This document shows, piece by piece, positions 1 through 13,870 of a DNA stretch of 64,000 bases. A model generated the notes under the pieces. The model was not told the origin of the DNA, ran no database searches, and worked only from the letters and a program-made list of their open reading frames with translations. The stretch covers positions 71,278,435 to 71,342,434 of the forward strand of contig CM043950.1 of the NCBI GenBank assembly GCA_014529385.2, given 5' to 3'. The first letter of the stretch is position 1. Each line of letters starts with the position of its first letter. The DNA comes from Adiantum capillus-veneris. Lineage: Eukaryota > Streptophyta > Polypodiopsida > Polypodiales > Pteridaceae. The translations under genes were made by a program, and so were the position numbers.

Positions 1-1172
<1,172 letters not shown>

Positions 1173-3685
1173 TCATGGTTTCATAGTCATCCTCACACTT
1201 CCCAATGCGTGAAATAACTCCACCTTTGACAACGCAGCCTGATGTATGAATTGGTGAGCCTCAGAGTCTAGGCCAAGTACTTGCAGGAACACATAGTATA
1301 GATGCTTACATGGCATGTATGTCAGATGCTTGCTTTCCCTTTTCTGAAAATCCTCACATGTGCATCTAGGGAAGTCTGACATTGTCACAAAGTAGTTCAC
1401 ACCTTTTGCAAGAGACCCTTCTGTGCTGACATAGAAGATATGTGTCTCATTGCACACTACGATCACCTCTTTAAGTAGATCTGCTTTCTTTGATCTGCCA
1501 CAATCTATCCGGCTAATAAATTCCTTTGTTACCTTTTGACGCCACTTGGCAACCTTCCCATCTCTAAATTTTGGGCGGAACCCACTTGGTAGTCTATGCA
1601 CTCCAGGAACTGAATGACGAACATCTGTTGCACCACTCCCCCCTCCAAGAAAAAAGCCATTTTCTTGGAGGATCTTTGCCTCACTTGGTTGCACATTAGT
1701 ACCTTGCACCACCACCCAAACGCCAGGAGCTGTTCCAAGAGGCCCTACCACCATGTCATGGACCTTCCATGTGTGAGTGTTTGTGTTGTTACAGAACCAT
1801 ATGAATCCTTCCACAATCCTTTGGCCCCAAAAGCAAGGAGGAACAACACCCTTTTTGACATCCAAAATTACTGTCATTGACGAACCGTCCACATTTGTCC
1901 CCTTGGTCTCCAACCACACCAAAACAAGTCATATTTCTCCCTGGCTCTGTTTGTTGCATTTCCCACAGTGTCTTTGCAACATTTGTTTCATCGCACATCC
2001 CACCATCATTTGCTTCACCATCTGGTTTTTGCTTACCAGCCACGGGTGTCGTGACTGTAACATACTCGGGTCCGTGGCTGTCCTCGTTGAGTAAAACATC
2101 TGCATCCACTAAAATAGAGCTCTTTCTTTGCACACTCTTCTCTTGCACACTTCTAATCATTTTTGGGCTAGAAATTCCAATCTCACGCATTGACGAGTGG
2201 GTAAGATCCACTAATCTCTTTGCAGATCCCTTAGATGATGATTCACTTATAAAACGGTCAGCTATGTCTTTGATTCCAGGCCCATGGGCACTATGGATGC
2301 CCTTCAAATATGCATTGTACCTTACGCTTTGTAGCACTGCCATTTCCATGTATGCACAAGCCGCTTCATAAAGACTGATGTGGTATTTGTATGCGGCTGA
2401 TGCACGCATGCTTGCATGCTTCAATTCAGACGGGTTTGTGGAGGGCACAAATGCACCAGAGTCATCTTGAGAAACAAATCTTCCACCCCATTGAGGAACC
2501 CTAATATCCCACCATGACAACCATGCCTCCAACGATGGAATCTCCCCTTGTATTGCATGTCCTGCTTTCCAAAATCTTCTCAACTCTCCCTTGCATACCT
2601 CGGCTGCATTATCATTGAGGGAATTCTGCCACTTGCGGCACAAGATCTTATGCTCTTCCTGAGATGACGCACGAATGCACTTGACGGTGTGTCATACCAT
2701 GCTCTGATCCCAATGAAAAACACAAGATCTTTCCCTCTTGGGATCAACCTTCTTAGGTCCGCCAAAATAAACTGTGCGTACAGCTATCCAATTGGCATTA
2801 GCTCGTCAACCATGAACCATCTAAAAATAGGTTTCTCAAACCCTACTTCAAGAACCACATTATTTAGCATTTTCCAAAACTTTGTCTGGGCATATTTATT
2901 TTCAACTATGAATTCACACGATGCAATGGTCAATAGCTCTTGGACAAAAGGGTCATAAACGTGTGCAGACATTGTAGGCCATCCCTGCACTCGGTGAACA
3001 TGATCAAAATGTACCCACATCTGCTCCAAATTTCCACCGGGTCGCATCCTATTAACCAAATCAACTCCACTCCCTGGTCCCTTAATGAACATTTTGAATA
3101 CGTGAGGTTGTAGCCTGTCTCTTAGTTGACCTAGGTACAAAAACTTTGAATAAATGGATACCAACATCTAGTCTTGAGATCTAATAGTGCTTCCAAGCCT
3201 TTAGAACTGATGTTTCTTGACTGCTTTGCCTTTTCTAGACATCTTTCAACTCTTATTTTGTTAGATAATGGAGTGATTGAGTCTAAGAAAGCAAATTCAC
3301 CATCCCCCAGAGCATTGGAATCATCAACGCTCTCACCAACCAGCCTATCCAATATAACATCTTGAGTAGTGATCTGCTCCAACTGCTTGGCGGTTGTGAA
3401 GGGGTACTTCTTGGCACTCTCTCCCAATATGCAATCTATTTGTAATTCAACTGCTCTACTTCTTCCTTCTGCACATGGATGTCTATGTTCTCCTACATGA
3501 AGGGCACATCTAGTAGTTTTGTCTTTATCTCTGGGCAAGCAATAGTAAATAACAGTAGGGAAAGTAGCAAGACATTCTAGCATTTGACCACAGTGAGAGC
3601 ATGTCAAACTGCCATTCTCCTTTTCTAGCAAACCTTTTGTACCACAACGAATCAGACGTCCATGCCATTGGACCTCATTCTGCAT
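1173..3685 (-). pseudogene. MULE-type transposase with C-terminal SWIM zinc finger, decayed (MULE-1 copy)
   Basis: Read on the minus strand, this is a Mutator-like (MULE) transposase relic. The N-terminal part has a possible zinc site (CSHCG near 3590, then Cys and His residues to about 3470). A transposase-like core follows with VHFDHVHRV (candidate first Asp near 3005), FMVDE (candidate second Asp near 2807) and CVFHWDQSM (the C-x2-H motif of MULE transposases, near 2700-2727). The C-terminus carries a SWIM finger, CTCEDF...CKH (about 1302-1364). The reading frame shifts near 3160 and near 2790, and a stop interrupts just after CVFHWDQSM, so it is not translatable as one protein. It aligns along its whole length with the plus-strand copy at 40140-57311 (shared SGVDLVNRMR, WLSWW-IR, CKHLYYV). 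FAR1/FHY3-like domesticated proteins are the alternative, but the breaks favour a dead transposase. The neighbour pointing away is the ParB-methyltransferase-like relic at 17666. Confidence 0.75.
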
Positions 3686-3699
3686 ACATTAGGAAAAAT

Positions 3700-6230
3700 A
3701 TGAACCCTCTAGGGGCCCTTTGGGATTAAGGTTAATTAGAGGCCAGCCAATAGGAAGAGGGTGGTGGACACACTCTATACCCTCAAAAAAGTAGGGGAAC
3801 AAGGTAGCCTTACACCTCTTTATGGCCTCTTACCTAGTGAGAAGGTAAGGGAGGTGGCTAGGGGAAAGGGGGAGAGGGGGGGGGGAGGGGACCACTTTGA
3901 CCATTTTTTCCCCCACTTTTTGGTCCGGATTTAAAAATACACTAAAAAATTCAAATTTTCCCTCTTTAAAAGGTCCCCAAACTTATTTCATGGTCAAAAA
4001 AGTATTTTTGACCTCCAAAAGTAAAAAACGTGCACTAAAAAATATAAAAATTTGAATTTTTTCAAAAAAGTTCAAAACATCATTTTCCACCCTCCAAAGT
4101 CTTTCCAAACCTATTCTATAGCTAAAAAGTGATTTTCTCTCTCTACAAACTCTTTTCTAAGCTCTCCATTGCTGCAACAACCACATGCACCCCCTATAGT
4201 GTAACACTATCTCTCTACTAGCTTTCTCCCACCTCCATTGTAGCACCAAGAAAGCTCCTCCCCCATCTCTTCCCCTTGGCCACCACATAGTTTCACACCA
4301 AGCTAGCTCTTCTTCCTTCTCTCACCTCCATTACACCATGAAACAAGATTCTACTCCTTCTTATTCTATTCACTCACACTACATGGAAACCTCTACTCCC
4401 GAAGATGGAAAAAATATGAGCTCACATGACTTGAATACCACAACAATAGGAGGTGTGAATAGTGTGTGGGCTTTGCAAGGGTTGATCTCCAACATAAAGA
4501 TAAAATGGTAAGAAAACTACCCTTGTATCTTACATTCAGAGCTTAACATCATCTCCATCTTTAAGTTTATCATGTTGGAGAGAATAAACGTCTTTATGGC
4601 TTTCAATATTTAAGCTTCATACCTCATAACACTGGGTGGTGCTATTTTGTTGATGGCTTTGGCACGCCATCTATAGTTTTGTAGCATGTGATTGAGTCTC
4701 ACAATGCAAGTAAGTTGTGTTATCTATAGAGAGTCATCAAAGATTTTTCTTATAATTTATTCTTTGTATAGTTGTCATTAGATTATCATTTTCTACTTTA
4801 TAACTTTGTGCTCACATAATCTGTTGTTTACTTACAGAGTCAACTTCTTTTCAGAGGACATGAGCAAGCAAACATGTGCATAGATGAAAATCACTCTATT
4901 CTTGCTCCATGAGGAACCTTTCACTACGATGTTAAAGGATTTTGATAAGAATAGTAGAATTTTTGTAGAATCTTGAACCAATAGGTACTCTCTAGGAGCT
5001 CTTAGAAAAGCCATCCATATAGTACTACTATCTTCCCTAGTGTCATAGACACACAAATACTCAAGTGTATATGAATCTCTAGATGAGGAAGACAAATACT
5101 TGTAAGAGAAGCCTAATAACAACAACATTTTCTCCGTTTGTAATTATTTTCATGAGGCTGGATTCTTCTATAAATGCAATATAAATGTGTTTTTTTGTTA
5201 AATGGCGTCGCATTGAGTGAGAGTATTTAATTTAGATTACTGGAGTTTCATACAGATTTGAGAATTATTGTTGAACTTTATGGATATTTTTATTTGCTTG
5301 TAAGATGTTTCAAGTCTCAAGTCTTAATCAGAAATTCAAGCAATATTTTGATTTCAGTTTAATCATTAATGGTTATTCTTATTAAAGCGGATCATAACCT
5401 TTGTCAAGATGTCCTCATTTGGGGATGCTGAATATATATCATTAACAACGTTTCACAAGTTGAGAAAGCTAAATTCCTGCTTTCCAACATGTTATTGTTT
5501 CCATACTATGCCTATGCCAAGCTTGACTTAGAGAAATGACAACTTGAGATGAAGGTGTCGATGTATAAGGGTGACTTATTATTGACTCATGTTTCATCAT
5601 ACATAAATTGTAAAGCCTTTGAGTTTCCACCTTTTTGAGTAGTGGTGACAAGTTTTTGGTATCAAATCTTCTTAAATATCCCTATTCATGAGCTACTGGT
5701 AGCTATTTCTTTGGTATTGCTAAAGATGATACCAATAGCTATTACCTTGTGAACTTAACTGTTAAATTGTGGATTTGATTTTTACTATGTAGCTCATTTG
5801 GATAGAAAAAGTGTAATATCAATTATAGATACATGCATTATTAACATAGAAGATATGTACCAATCGAGCCTACGTAAACTGTTAATCAAGAAACCTTTGG
5901 TTGGATACTATAACAGTAGGGGTCACATGTGGTTTCAAATACCAAAGAAATGGCTTAACCAAAACATTCCCAAGAACACGAGATGGACACAAGGAAGTAA
6001 AAATTGGCTCCTTGTTTGGTCAATTTCTAGTGTGAATGTTTAGTGCACAGGATTTGTGAGGCCTTTGATCTGGGGAGTTCACTAAAGTATATGTAACATA
6101 GCACATGTGTTCAACATAAGGGATTTTGTGTAGATAAGGTCTATAAGGGGTACTTTTAATCCATTCTAGTGAACGCACATGATATAGAAAAATTTTACAT
6201 AGTGAATGTTCCAGACCTTTGAACACATAG
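3700..6230. other. Long stretch without a recognisable gene
   Basis: The sequence is AT-rich, with short open frames that show no family motif. Near 3710 is GGGGCCCTTTGGGATTA, which resembles ends of some plant MITE or hAT-type elements, but I found no inverted partner. A G-rich purine run lies at about 3860-3890. A plus-strand frame at 5798-6043 is open for 81 codons without recognisable content. In MULE-1 this would be part of the spacer between the divergent genes. Confidence 0.5.
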
Positions 6231-6235
6231 AAAAA

Positions 6236-6255
6236 GGGGGGGGGGGGGGGGGGGG
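6236..6255. repeat. Poly-G run (about 20 G)
   Basis: An uninterrupted G tract preceded by a short A run. It is a candidate G-quadruplex-forming site and a likely place for length errors in the assembly. Confidence 0.9.
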
Positions 6256-6445
6256 TGCTCTGATTACATCAAACGCTACACCTCTATCTCATGGCCATGC
6301 ATTAAAAAAGCTCCTATTTGTTAGTATAAGACCCCAAGGGGGGAGCTCTTGCTCTCTATACATCTATCTTACATCCTTTTCTCATACTTATAACAATAGT
6401 GTTGCAAAATTTTCTCATGTAAAGACTCCCAGGGCTCTCAACAAG

Positions 6446-6518
6446 AGTGGCCACAAGGGCGCGTAAAATGGCCATCCAAAAGTCCCGGATGGCCATTTTG
6501 CGCACCCTTGTGGCCACT
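6446..6518. repeat. Inverted repeat (hairpin), copy 1
   Basis: The 32-base arms match at all but two positions; in RNA one of these would be a G-U pair. The loop is 9 bases. The 3' arm is followed directly by a T-run, as at the end of a Pol III transcript or an oligo-T insertion scar. It might be a MITE remnant or a small-RNA precursor; the sequence alone does not decide. Confidence 0.9.
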
Positions 6519-6898
6519 TTTTTTTTTTTTTTTAGTGTTGAACTTGTAGATTTTGATGCAAAAAAAAACATACCTTCTTTGGATTCTCTAAAAAACAACG
6601 TGCAAGTTGACAATCTCTTAAAAACTAATGTAAAGCCTTACTTTTTCCTTAATCTACGGGCTCCAACGAACATTAAAACCATAGAATCTGAAAATACTCA
6701 AAAAACTAATGTCTTTTATTGTGTTAAGGACTGTTTCCTACATACAATACTTTCTCAAAATCTTGCTCTAACACCTTCAAAGGCCTCGGGGGGTGAGCTC
6801 TTGCTCTTTGTACATCTAATTTACAGCCTTATCTCATACTTATACACAATAATTTTGTGAATTTTTTCCATGTAAAAGCTTCCAGGGCCCTCAACAAG

Positions 6899-6971
6899 AG
6901 TGGCCACAAGGGCACGCAAAATGGCCATCCAAAAGTCCCGGATGGCCATTTCGCGCGCCCTTGTGGCCACC
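6899..6971. repeat. Inverted repeat (hairpin), copy 2
   Basis: Same fold as the hairpin 453 bp upstream, with the same 9-base loop. A few arm bases differ between the copies, mainly in the GGGCRCGYAAAA part, but most of the stem remains paired. A T-run follows the 3' arm as in copy 1. Confidence 0.9.
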
Positions 6972-7848
6972 TTTTTTTTTTTTTTAGTGTTGAACTTGTA
7001 GACTTTGATGCAAAAAAAAACATACCTTGCTCGGATTCTCTAAAAAACAACGTGCAAATTGGCAATCTCTTAAAAACTAATATAAAACAGACATTTCTTA
7101 CTTTTTCCTTAATCTGCGGGCTCCAACGAGCATTAAAACCATGGAATCTGAAAATACTCAAAGAACCAATGTGTTTTATTGTGTTAAGGACTGTATTTCC
7201 TACATACAAAACTTTCCCAAAATCCCACCCTGACACCTTCAAAAGTGGCTTCTAAGGAGTGCCCTCAGTCAAAATTTGAAACTGAAGGAAAATAATCAGA
7301 ATGAACTCCTAAAATCTGTACAAACTTTAAAATAACCAAAATTTCATTCAAAAAAAGTTATTACTAAAAATTTGAAAATAGACTTCCCTTGAACTTTCCA
7401 CAACGATAGAAATCAAAGGGTTTAAGGAGAGATGTAGTATCGAGGTTTATTCCGTCAAGATCTCTTCTACTTTATCATGTCTTCTCCGCGTTGCCCCCCC
7501 TCCTCGCCCTCGCGCTGCACCCCCTCCCTCCTCCCACCTTCACACTGTTTCCCCCCACCTTGCCCAGCCCGCCACCTCCTGCCCCCTGCTGCCCGCCGCC
7601 CTCCCCCCCTAGCCCTCCCACTGCCCCCTCCACTCCTGAGATGTTTTCTCCCGCCCCTCTGCAGCCTTCTGTACCCGTGCTCACCTCCTTTTCCTTCCCT
7701 CCTTCCCCCCCCTTTTTTTTGTCCGCATTATCTCCGAAGGGTTTTCTGCGCCTGGCTCTGCAACACCTTTTCTTCGGACAAGTGTTCGGCGTTCTCGGCT
7801 GCAGATTGTTCTTCTCTGTCCGCTTCTTCGACTCAGTAGTAGACACAG

Positions 7849-8900
7849 ATGGAGGCTCCAGCTCCACCACAGAGGGACTCGCCTGAAGCCCCCTCGCCCG
7901 ACCCCGCTGAGCCCACCATTCGCCTTGCTCTTTCACCGATAGAGCAAGCGAGCCTTGCCACAGAGGTAGAACACTTGCAGGCGACTTCTGTCATCTGCAA
8001 GGTTCTCGGCACCCATCCTAGCAGAGGAGAGCTGCGAGACCTTCTCCAGGCCCGCCTTCTCGCAGAGGTGGGCAAGATTTTGGATGTCCAGATCCTCGGA
8101 CAGGGGTACTACCAGATCGAGTTCGAGACTTCCGAGATGGCCTCCAAGGTCATAGCTATGAGTCCACTAGCTATCCGAGAATCACGCGCCCACTTTCGAC
8201 AGTGGCGACACGGTTTTGACCCGACTTCGGATGTGCTAGTAGAGGAGGCAGACATCCCCATCTCAGTCTGCTTTCCGGGTTTACGGAGGGAGTACCTTCC
8301 ACTGCTCTCTAGGATTGGCTCCGCCATCGAGACTGTTCTGGAGACACCTCGTACGGCAGCATCAGTAGCTGCCAAGGCGGCCGGCATCCCTTCAGTTCGA
8401 GTTCTAGTCAGACAGATGGGCTACCTAGCGAAGGCCTGTCCACGGAGGAGGCCTCGACCTGCACCTCAGCCTCAGCCCTAGCCTGCCAAGGCTAGGCCGC
8501 AGCCTCAGCCAGCGACACAGCGCACAGATTCTGAGCCACCCTCCGAGCCTGGGGCTCCAGCGGAGGAGGGATGGCAACAGGCCCGTGGCCGTCGACGCCA
8601 GGGGCCACAACGACAGCCTGGCACTCAAAGTGGCCCTCAGGTGCCTACTCAGCAGCAGTGGGTTCCCACGGGGAACCGCTTTGGTCCTCTTAAGCAGGAG
8701 GAGCCCCCTACTCCAACCTCCTCTTCTGCTTCACCCTCGCCATCCCCCCACCTTCAGATTTCCCCTCTTCCTCGTCATCCCGTCCCCCGCCCTTTGCTCC
8801 CGCCCACTCCTCACCTCGCCCCCCTGTCTCTGTCGCCCCGCTCCGCTTCTCTTCTCCTCTGCCCCCCCCAGTTCCTTCTCCCCCTCCTCCTGCTTTAGTA
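7849..8900 (+). pseudogene. LINE ORF1, DUF4283-like gag protein, broken
   Basis: Starting at MEAPAPP, about 210 codons stay open to a TAG at 8479-8481, after which the same frame continues with proline/glutamine-rich text to about 8898. The central part follows the DUF4283 pattern of plant LINE ORF1: a YYQIEFET strand, then HFRQWRHGFDP, and ISVCFPGLRREYLPLL. The end (VRQMGYLAKACP) looks like a CCHC zinc knuckle that has lost its first cysteines. ORF1 proteins of this type bind the element RNA. The in-frame stop and the knuckle loss indicate decay. Confidence 0.65.
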
Positions 8901-9640
8901 CCACAGTCAACTCAGGAGACTGGTCCCTCGTCGGCGGCTAGGAGATCTCTTGGCAGCGCTTTTGCCACGAGTCGCCTAGCGAGAGAGGGCCAGCCCTTCT
9001 TGCGGCCCCCTTTGCAGATTCAGACATCTTCCCTTGTAGCTATCCCTCGTGGTCTGACGAGCATTGACCTCCGACGCCGCTGGGACTTCTTCGATTACAG
9101 ATTCACTCGCTTTCTCGGCGATTCCGCAGCAGTCCATGAGGCAACCTGCTTCAGGGTCCATGCTCTGTTCCTCGCCGCTAGGGGAACAGAGGCCTTGGAC
9201 TCAGCAGTTGGTTTCTCCTTTCCCGTCTGTGGTAGGACCGAGACAAAGTGGTCCCTTGACTCAGTGGTGGGATGGTTTCATACATAGGTTCTCAAGTTCT
9301 CTCACCACATGGGAGAACTTGGAGTTACAGATTTGATCCAGACTTTGTGGCCACTAGCCAAGTTTGCGGTGACACCCCCAGACTCAGCAGGATGTAGGCA
9401 CATTGTGGGGTACTTTTTTGCTGATACACAGTGTTTGCCTTGCTATGTATACATACATGAGGACTCCTGGATAGAGGAGGTTGCTTTACGCACGGCTCGC
9501 TCTGCTTGGGCTTGGGCCAGGCACTCACTACAGGCTCGCCTATCTAGAGGACGCTCGGATGCGGATTACTCCCCATCCAAGCTTGCCTCGAAGATAGCCC
9601 GTCTTTCTGCTACGGCAGCATTTGTTCTCTCTTGCTCCCC

Positions 9641-10972
9641 ATGAGGACCGTCTCGTGGAACGTGCAGGGATTAGGTGGGCACCAGTTTCAGCAACAACGG
9701 GGCCGATTGCATCAGGAGCTTCAGCGTTGCCTTGTGGGAGGAGAGATTGATCTCCTTATGCTTCAGGAGCACCATTTGTCTGAGAGCCGCATTCGGCGAT
9801 GTGGTCATATTTTGCGTGGACGTTATGATACCTTTTGGTCAGCTGCTTTTGGACTTGGAGGCATCCAGGGTGGGGTATGTATGACTATTGCGGACTCATT
9901 GCAGCAGGCCATGGTGGGCAGAGGGATTATTGTGCTAGGCAGGGCTCAGCGGATTACTGTGCAGGTTTAGGGTGGCCTTGTGGGCTTCCTGAACATCTAT
10001 GCGCCCAATGTGGCAAGTGCTCGTGCAGAGTTTTGGTCATAGATTGTTGAGTCTTTGCCACAGGTTGACCATTGGTGTGTAGGAGGGGACTTCAACATGT
10101 TGGAGGACCCCTCTGACAGGATTGGAGGCAGCCATGCTACTGTGCATGGAGTCAAGTTAGCAGCTTGGGAGAGGTTGTGTATGACTTTGAGGGTCTCAGA
10201 TACATGGCAGCATTCTGGCTTTGTGAGGCCTCCAGAGAGTCTTTCCTTCTCTAGATCAAACCGTAGAGTGGGAGGAGTGAATCTATCGTGGATAGATCGC
10301 TTCTACACTAGTGACCACTTCAGTGACTTGGGGGGATCAATGGGCATCCTGGCAGGGACATCCTTCTCGGACCATGCACCAGTGATCCTCATAGTGGCAG
10401 ACAGGCAGAGGAGTGGGAGCACGATGCTTCACATCCCAGAGCGGGTCTTGTTGGACACATCACTCACAGAGAGGGTAGAGGCTCTTTGGACAGAGGGCAT
10501 GGACAACCAGGCTCTACTGGCAGACAGAGTGTCCTTAGGCCTAGATCAGCTTAGCCACTTTTTTCTCCAGGAGTCTTTGGCTCGACGGGCTGCAGCGAGA
10601 GAGGTGGAGCAACGTCTCAGACGAGGCATTGCTTCACTACAGAGGATGTAGGAGAAGCATCCACACAGTCCATGGTTGGAGGAGCAGTTACAGCAGGCTC
10701 GACAGGAGCTTGCTTGCACAGAGGAGAGGCGCCATGAGTTTGCCTTTCACCGACAGACATCTCAGTGGACTCAGGTAGGTGACAGAGTGACAGGTTCTTT
10801 TTTTGAGATAGTAGGACCTCGGCACTCGCATGCGAAGGTCAATCAGCTGAGGAGACCCGATGGGTCAGTTGCTTGTGAGCTTGAGGATATGCGTGAAGTT
10901 GCTACTGACTTTTACCGTGAGCTACTGTCGGCTGAGCCCCAGTCAAAGAGACAGGATGCATGCAGGGAGTAG
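9641..10972 (+). pseudogene. LINE ORF2 N-terminal part: APE-type endonuclease
   Basis: The ATG at 9641 opens MRTVSWNVQGLGG, the usual start of plant LINE endonucleases. Further motifs are LLMLQEHH (catalytic Glu), GGDFNML (Asp/Asn pair near 10087) and SFSDHAPVIL (SDH motif near 10367). This domain nicks target DNA to prime reverse transcription. Stops at 9968, about 10050, 10649 and 10970 split it into several open pieces that follow each other without large gaps, so this is one decayed gene rather than several. Confidence 0.85.
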
Positions 10973-11040
10973 GTTTGGGCGCAGATGCCTTGTCTTGTGA
11001 CTGAGGAGATGCGCCAGAGGCTGGAGATACCTCTTTAGCT

Positions 11041-12397
11041 TGAGAAGCTGCACACGGCTCTTAGGGCCCTTCCTCATGGTAGTTGTCCAGGTGAGGATGG
11101 GCTCACTCCCAACTTCTTCTTGGAGTACTGGGACTTGCTTGGCCCAGATCTTTGTAGTGCCTTTCAATACATTTTGCACATAGGAGTGATGCCGGATAGC
11201 ATGAGTGAGGGCCTGATTTACCTCATTCCAAAGGAGGGTGGCTCCTTGGATGAGATTCGACAGTGGCGCCCCATCACCATCCTCAACTCAGCCTACAAAA
11301 TTCTTGCCAAGGCTCTGAGTTTGAGGATTCAGCCACTTTTGGAGAGCCTTATACATGGGACTCAGACAGGTTTTGTCAAGGAGCGCAGTATCCTTGACAT
11401 CATCTTCACTTTCTTGGAGGCTTTTGCCCTTGCACGTCTCTGTGGGGAGGACCTTGTGATTCTTCTTCTCGATTTTGAGAAGGCATACGACAGAGTTGAC
11501 TGGGACTTTCTAGAGGGCACGCTTCGCAGGATGGGCTTTTCAGATGCTTGGATCAGAGGGGTGTCAGCTTTGTACAGACAGGCTCACAGTCAGGTGCTTT
11601 TGGCAGGAGGTAGAGGTGAGCACTTCATGCTCACACGATCGGTCAGACAGGGTTTTCCTCTTGCCCCCTTTCTCTTTCTGTTCTATGCGGAGGCGATGAG
11701 TAAATTTTTGGTGTCACGGCAGGTTGGTTTGAGGGGCTTAGCACTCCCTATACGGGGAGATGAGCTTCTGGACGTTGAGTTTGCCGACGACTCAGCCTTG
11801 TACTTAGAGGGCCAGGAGGCCAATTTACACAGGTGTGGGCAGGCTCTAGAGACCTTCTGCTGTGCATTGGGCGCACTGATCAACTGGAGAAAGACAGTGT
11901 CTTTCTCGGTTGGCAGTGCTCCTGTGCCAGAGTGGATGCCAGGAGAGGGTTTCAGGTGGATTCCTCCAGGGACTGCAGTTCGATACTTGGGTTGTCAGGT
12001 TGGTTTGGATCTATCCCCCGAGCAGCAGATTGCTCCTCTTCTCCTGTCCATCAGGAGAAAGCTGTTACACTGGAGCTCAGCACAACTTTCGCTGGCTGGT
12101 AGAGTAGTAGTTGCCAACCAGGTGTTGTTGGCAACTATGTGGTACATCACTTCTTGCTGGATCTTCTCGAGTTCTTGTATCAGCCAGGTAGAGAGGCTGA
12201 TCAGGAACTTCCTTTGGTCAGGTCGCGACACTCAGGTTGCTCGAGCCAAGGTGGCTTGGTCGGTCATCACACTCCCTTGTTCTCAGGGAGGGCTTGAGAT
12301 CATTGATCCAGCACAGCAGAACAGAGCCCTTCTTGGGAAGTTCGTCGTCAGAGGACTTCTTCTAGGCGAGGAGCCCTGGAAAGAGTTCTTGCTGTAG
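11041..12397 (+). pseudogene. LINE ORF2 reverse transcriptase domain
   Basis: A long open piece contains the non-LTR reverse transcriptase blocks in order: LIYLIPKEGG, QWRPITILNSAYKI, TGFVKERSI, LLLDFEKAYDRVDW, a GFPLAPFLF block, EFADDSALYL (FADD catalytic pair near 11785), and AVRYLGCQVG in the thumb. The block usually reading RQGCPLAP reads RQGFPLAP, so the common Cys is Phe. The enzyme copies the LINE RNA at the nicked target. The piece stops at 12395-12397 and the protein continues as fragments downstream. Confidence 0.9.
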
Positions 12398-13870
12398 AGG
12401 CTTCGTGCCAGGGTGCCTCAGTCAGGAGGCCCTTGGCAACCTTCAACCAGATGGATCTTTACAGACTTGCGCCGAGTTGGTTTGAGCAGGAGACTGGAGG
12501 ACCGATTCGCTGTGAGTTTGCTTTGCTCTTGGGAGCTCTTACGACGTGGCCTAGAGCAAAGACAGCCGACATGCACTTAGGAGCGCCTACGACAGCCCCT
12601 CGTCTGGAACCCCATGGTTAGCACTCAGAGAGGCCACTTGGTTGGGTGTAGGCCTCATGTTTCTTGGGGTCCCATGGCAGCAGGTCCAGCGCGCTCTCTA
12701 GGTGACTGGCTAGAGTTCACAGGTTTGTCAGAGGAGGTGCAGGGTGTCCAGCTACAGGGCATGAGAGGGGTTCAGAGCATGTGTCAGGACATCTCAGATT
12801 CAGTTCCAGCTGAGTGGCTCACGCCTCTGGAGCCAGTAGCACCTCGATGGATGGGAGCCTTCACACGACTGGAGGTTCTCATCTCAGTCAGGGCTTGTTC
12901 AGAGACTATCCTAGCCCTGTTCTTCCAGCTTCAGGGTGGGGGACGATTACAGCGAGTTACAGTAGAGGCCCCGCAGGTAGCAGAGTACTGTTTCCAGAGG
13001 ATCCGAGTTGTGGGCATCTGTTGGAGGACTTGCGTCATAGACCCTAACCCAGCATCTCGCGAGACAGGACACTGGAGGCTATGGGCTTGGGAGTGATGTC
13101 CACTGACACGAGTATAGTGGGATCCTGGTGAGTGGCTTTGGAGGGACCCCTTCTCTTCTGTAGACCTCCGAGGAGTCCCTTTCTTTCAGTACACTGTTCG
13201 GCTTGGACGTCATATACTTGCAGCGCAGAGAGAGGCCCGCCCCGCTGCAACATGGCATTGGCACGAGGAGGGTCTCACAGTTGAGTTCTTGGCAGCTTTT
13301 TGGAAGAGGTGTGGGACTCCAGACAGCCGAGGCGCATCACTTTGTTCCAGTGGTTAGTTGCACATAGAGCCACAGTAGTAGGGAGCTGGCTTGTGCATAG
13401 TGGTCTCTCAGCCGCATGTACAGCCTGTGACCAGTTGGTGGAGAGTCAGTGACACTGTCTTTGGGACTGTCCTTCGGCCCAGCAGGTGTGGCTACGAGTT
13501 CTTCGGCTAATGCCTGCCCTCTCCATGACTCGACAATACACTTGGGGGGCAGCGGCTTGGTCCACCCTCACGGGCCCGGCACTACAGTTTGAGATATCTT
13601 CCACCAGCAGGATGATCGTGATACAGGGGGGGTGACCTACACTCCAGCCTGCTACAGACCTTACTCCACAGGAGTGGTGCAGTGAGAGAGAGGAGTGCTG
13701 GGAGCTCATCAGCGGCCTAGATCTCTGGTTCATCTGGCGGGCCCGTTGTTTCCGCATCTTTGAGGCTCGCCCTGTGCCACTAGCAGAGACTGTTCGTGAC
13801 TTTTGGCTAGAGCTGATCCATACTCTCAGAGGACAGCTTGAGGGACTATAGGGCAGCTCCGACCGCATGC
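12398..13870 (+). pseudogene. LINE ORF2 C-terminal region with zf-RVT zinc motif, fragmented
   Basis: Frames alternate and are broken by several stops. Near 13420-13490 the reading CTACDQLVES then HCLWDCPSAQQVW fits the zf-RVT motif (C-x2-C, H-x4-C) found at the end of plant LINE ORF2. The rest is recognisable only by position and by tryptophan-rich wording. No intact RNase H domain could be picked out. Confidence 0.6.

Larger units (their letters stand above)
6338..7245. repeat. Tandem pair of about 453-bp repeats, each with a 32-bp-arm hairpin
   Basis: Two diverged direct copies (about 6338-6788 and 6789-7245) share GAGCTCTTGCTCT, the hairpin, a T-run, and a conserved 3' half rich in AAAAACTAATG-type sequence. 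Each copy holds a long inverted repeat: arms 6446-6477 and 6487-6518 in the first, 6899-6930 and 6940-6971 in the second, with a 9-base loop (AAAAGTCCC). Arms contain TGGCCA twice. Frames open on both strands across the block are mirror images of the hairpin, not genes. Confidence 0.85.

Noticed and set aside
1173-3685. Functional FAR1/FHY3-like transcription factor gene
   Set aside because: Frameshifts near 3160 and 2790 and a stop near 2694 break the frame, and the second copy lies inside a transposon with TIRs.
3705-3725. MITE or hAT end (GGGGCCCTTTGGGATTA)
   Set aside because: No inverted partner or target duplication found within several kb.
7475-7936. Long frames on both strands in the C-rich LINE 5' region
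   Set aside because: They mirror each other across a C/T-rich region and consist of Pro/Ser/Leu or Gly/Arg text; they come from base composition.
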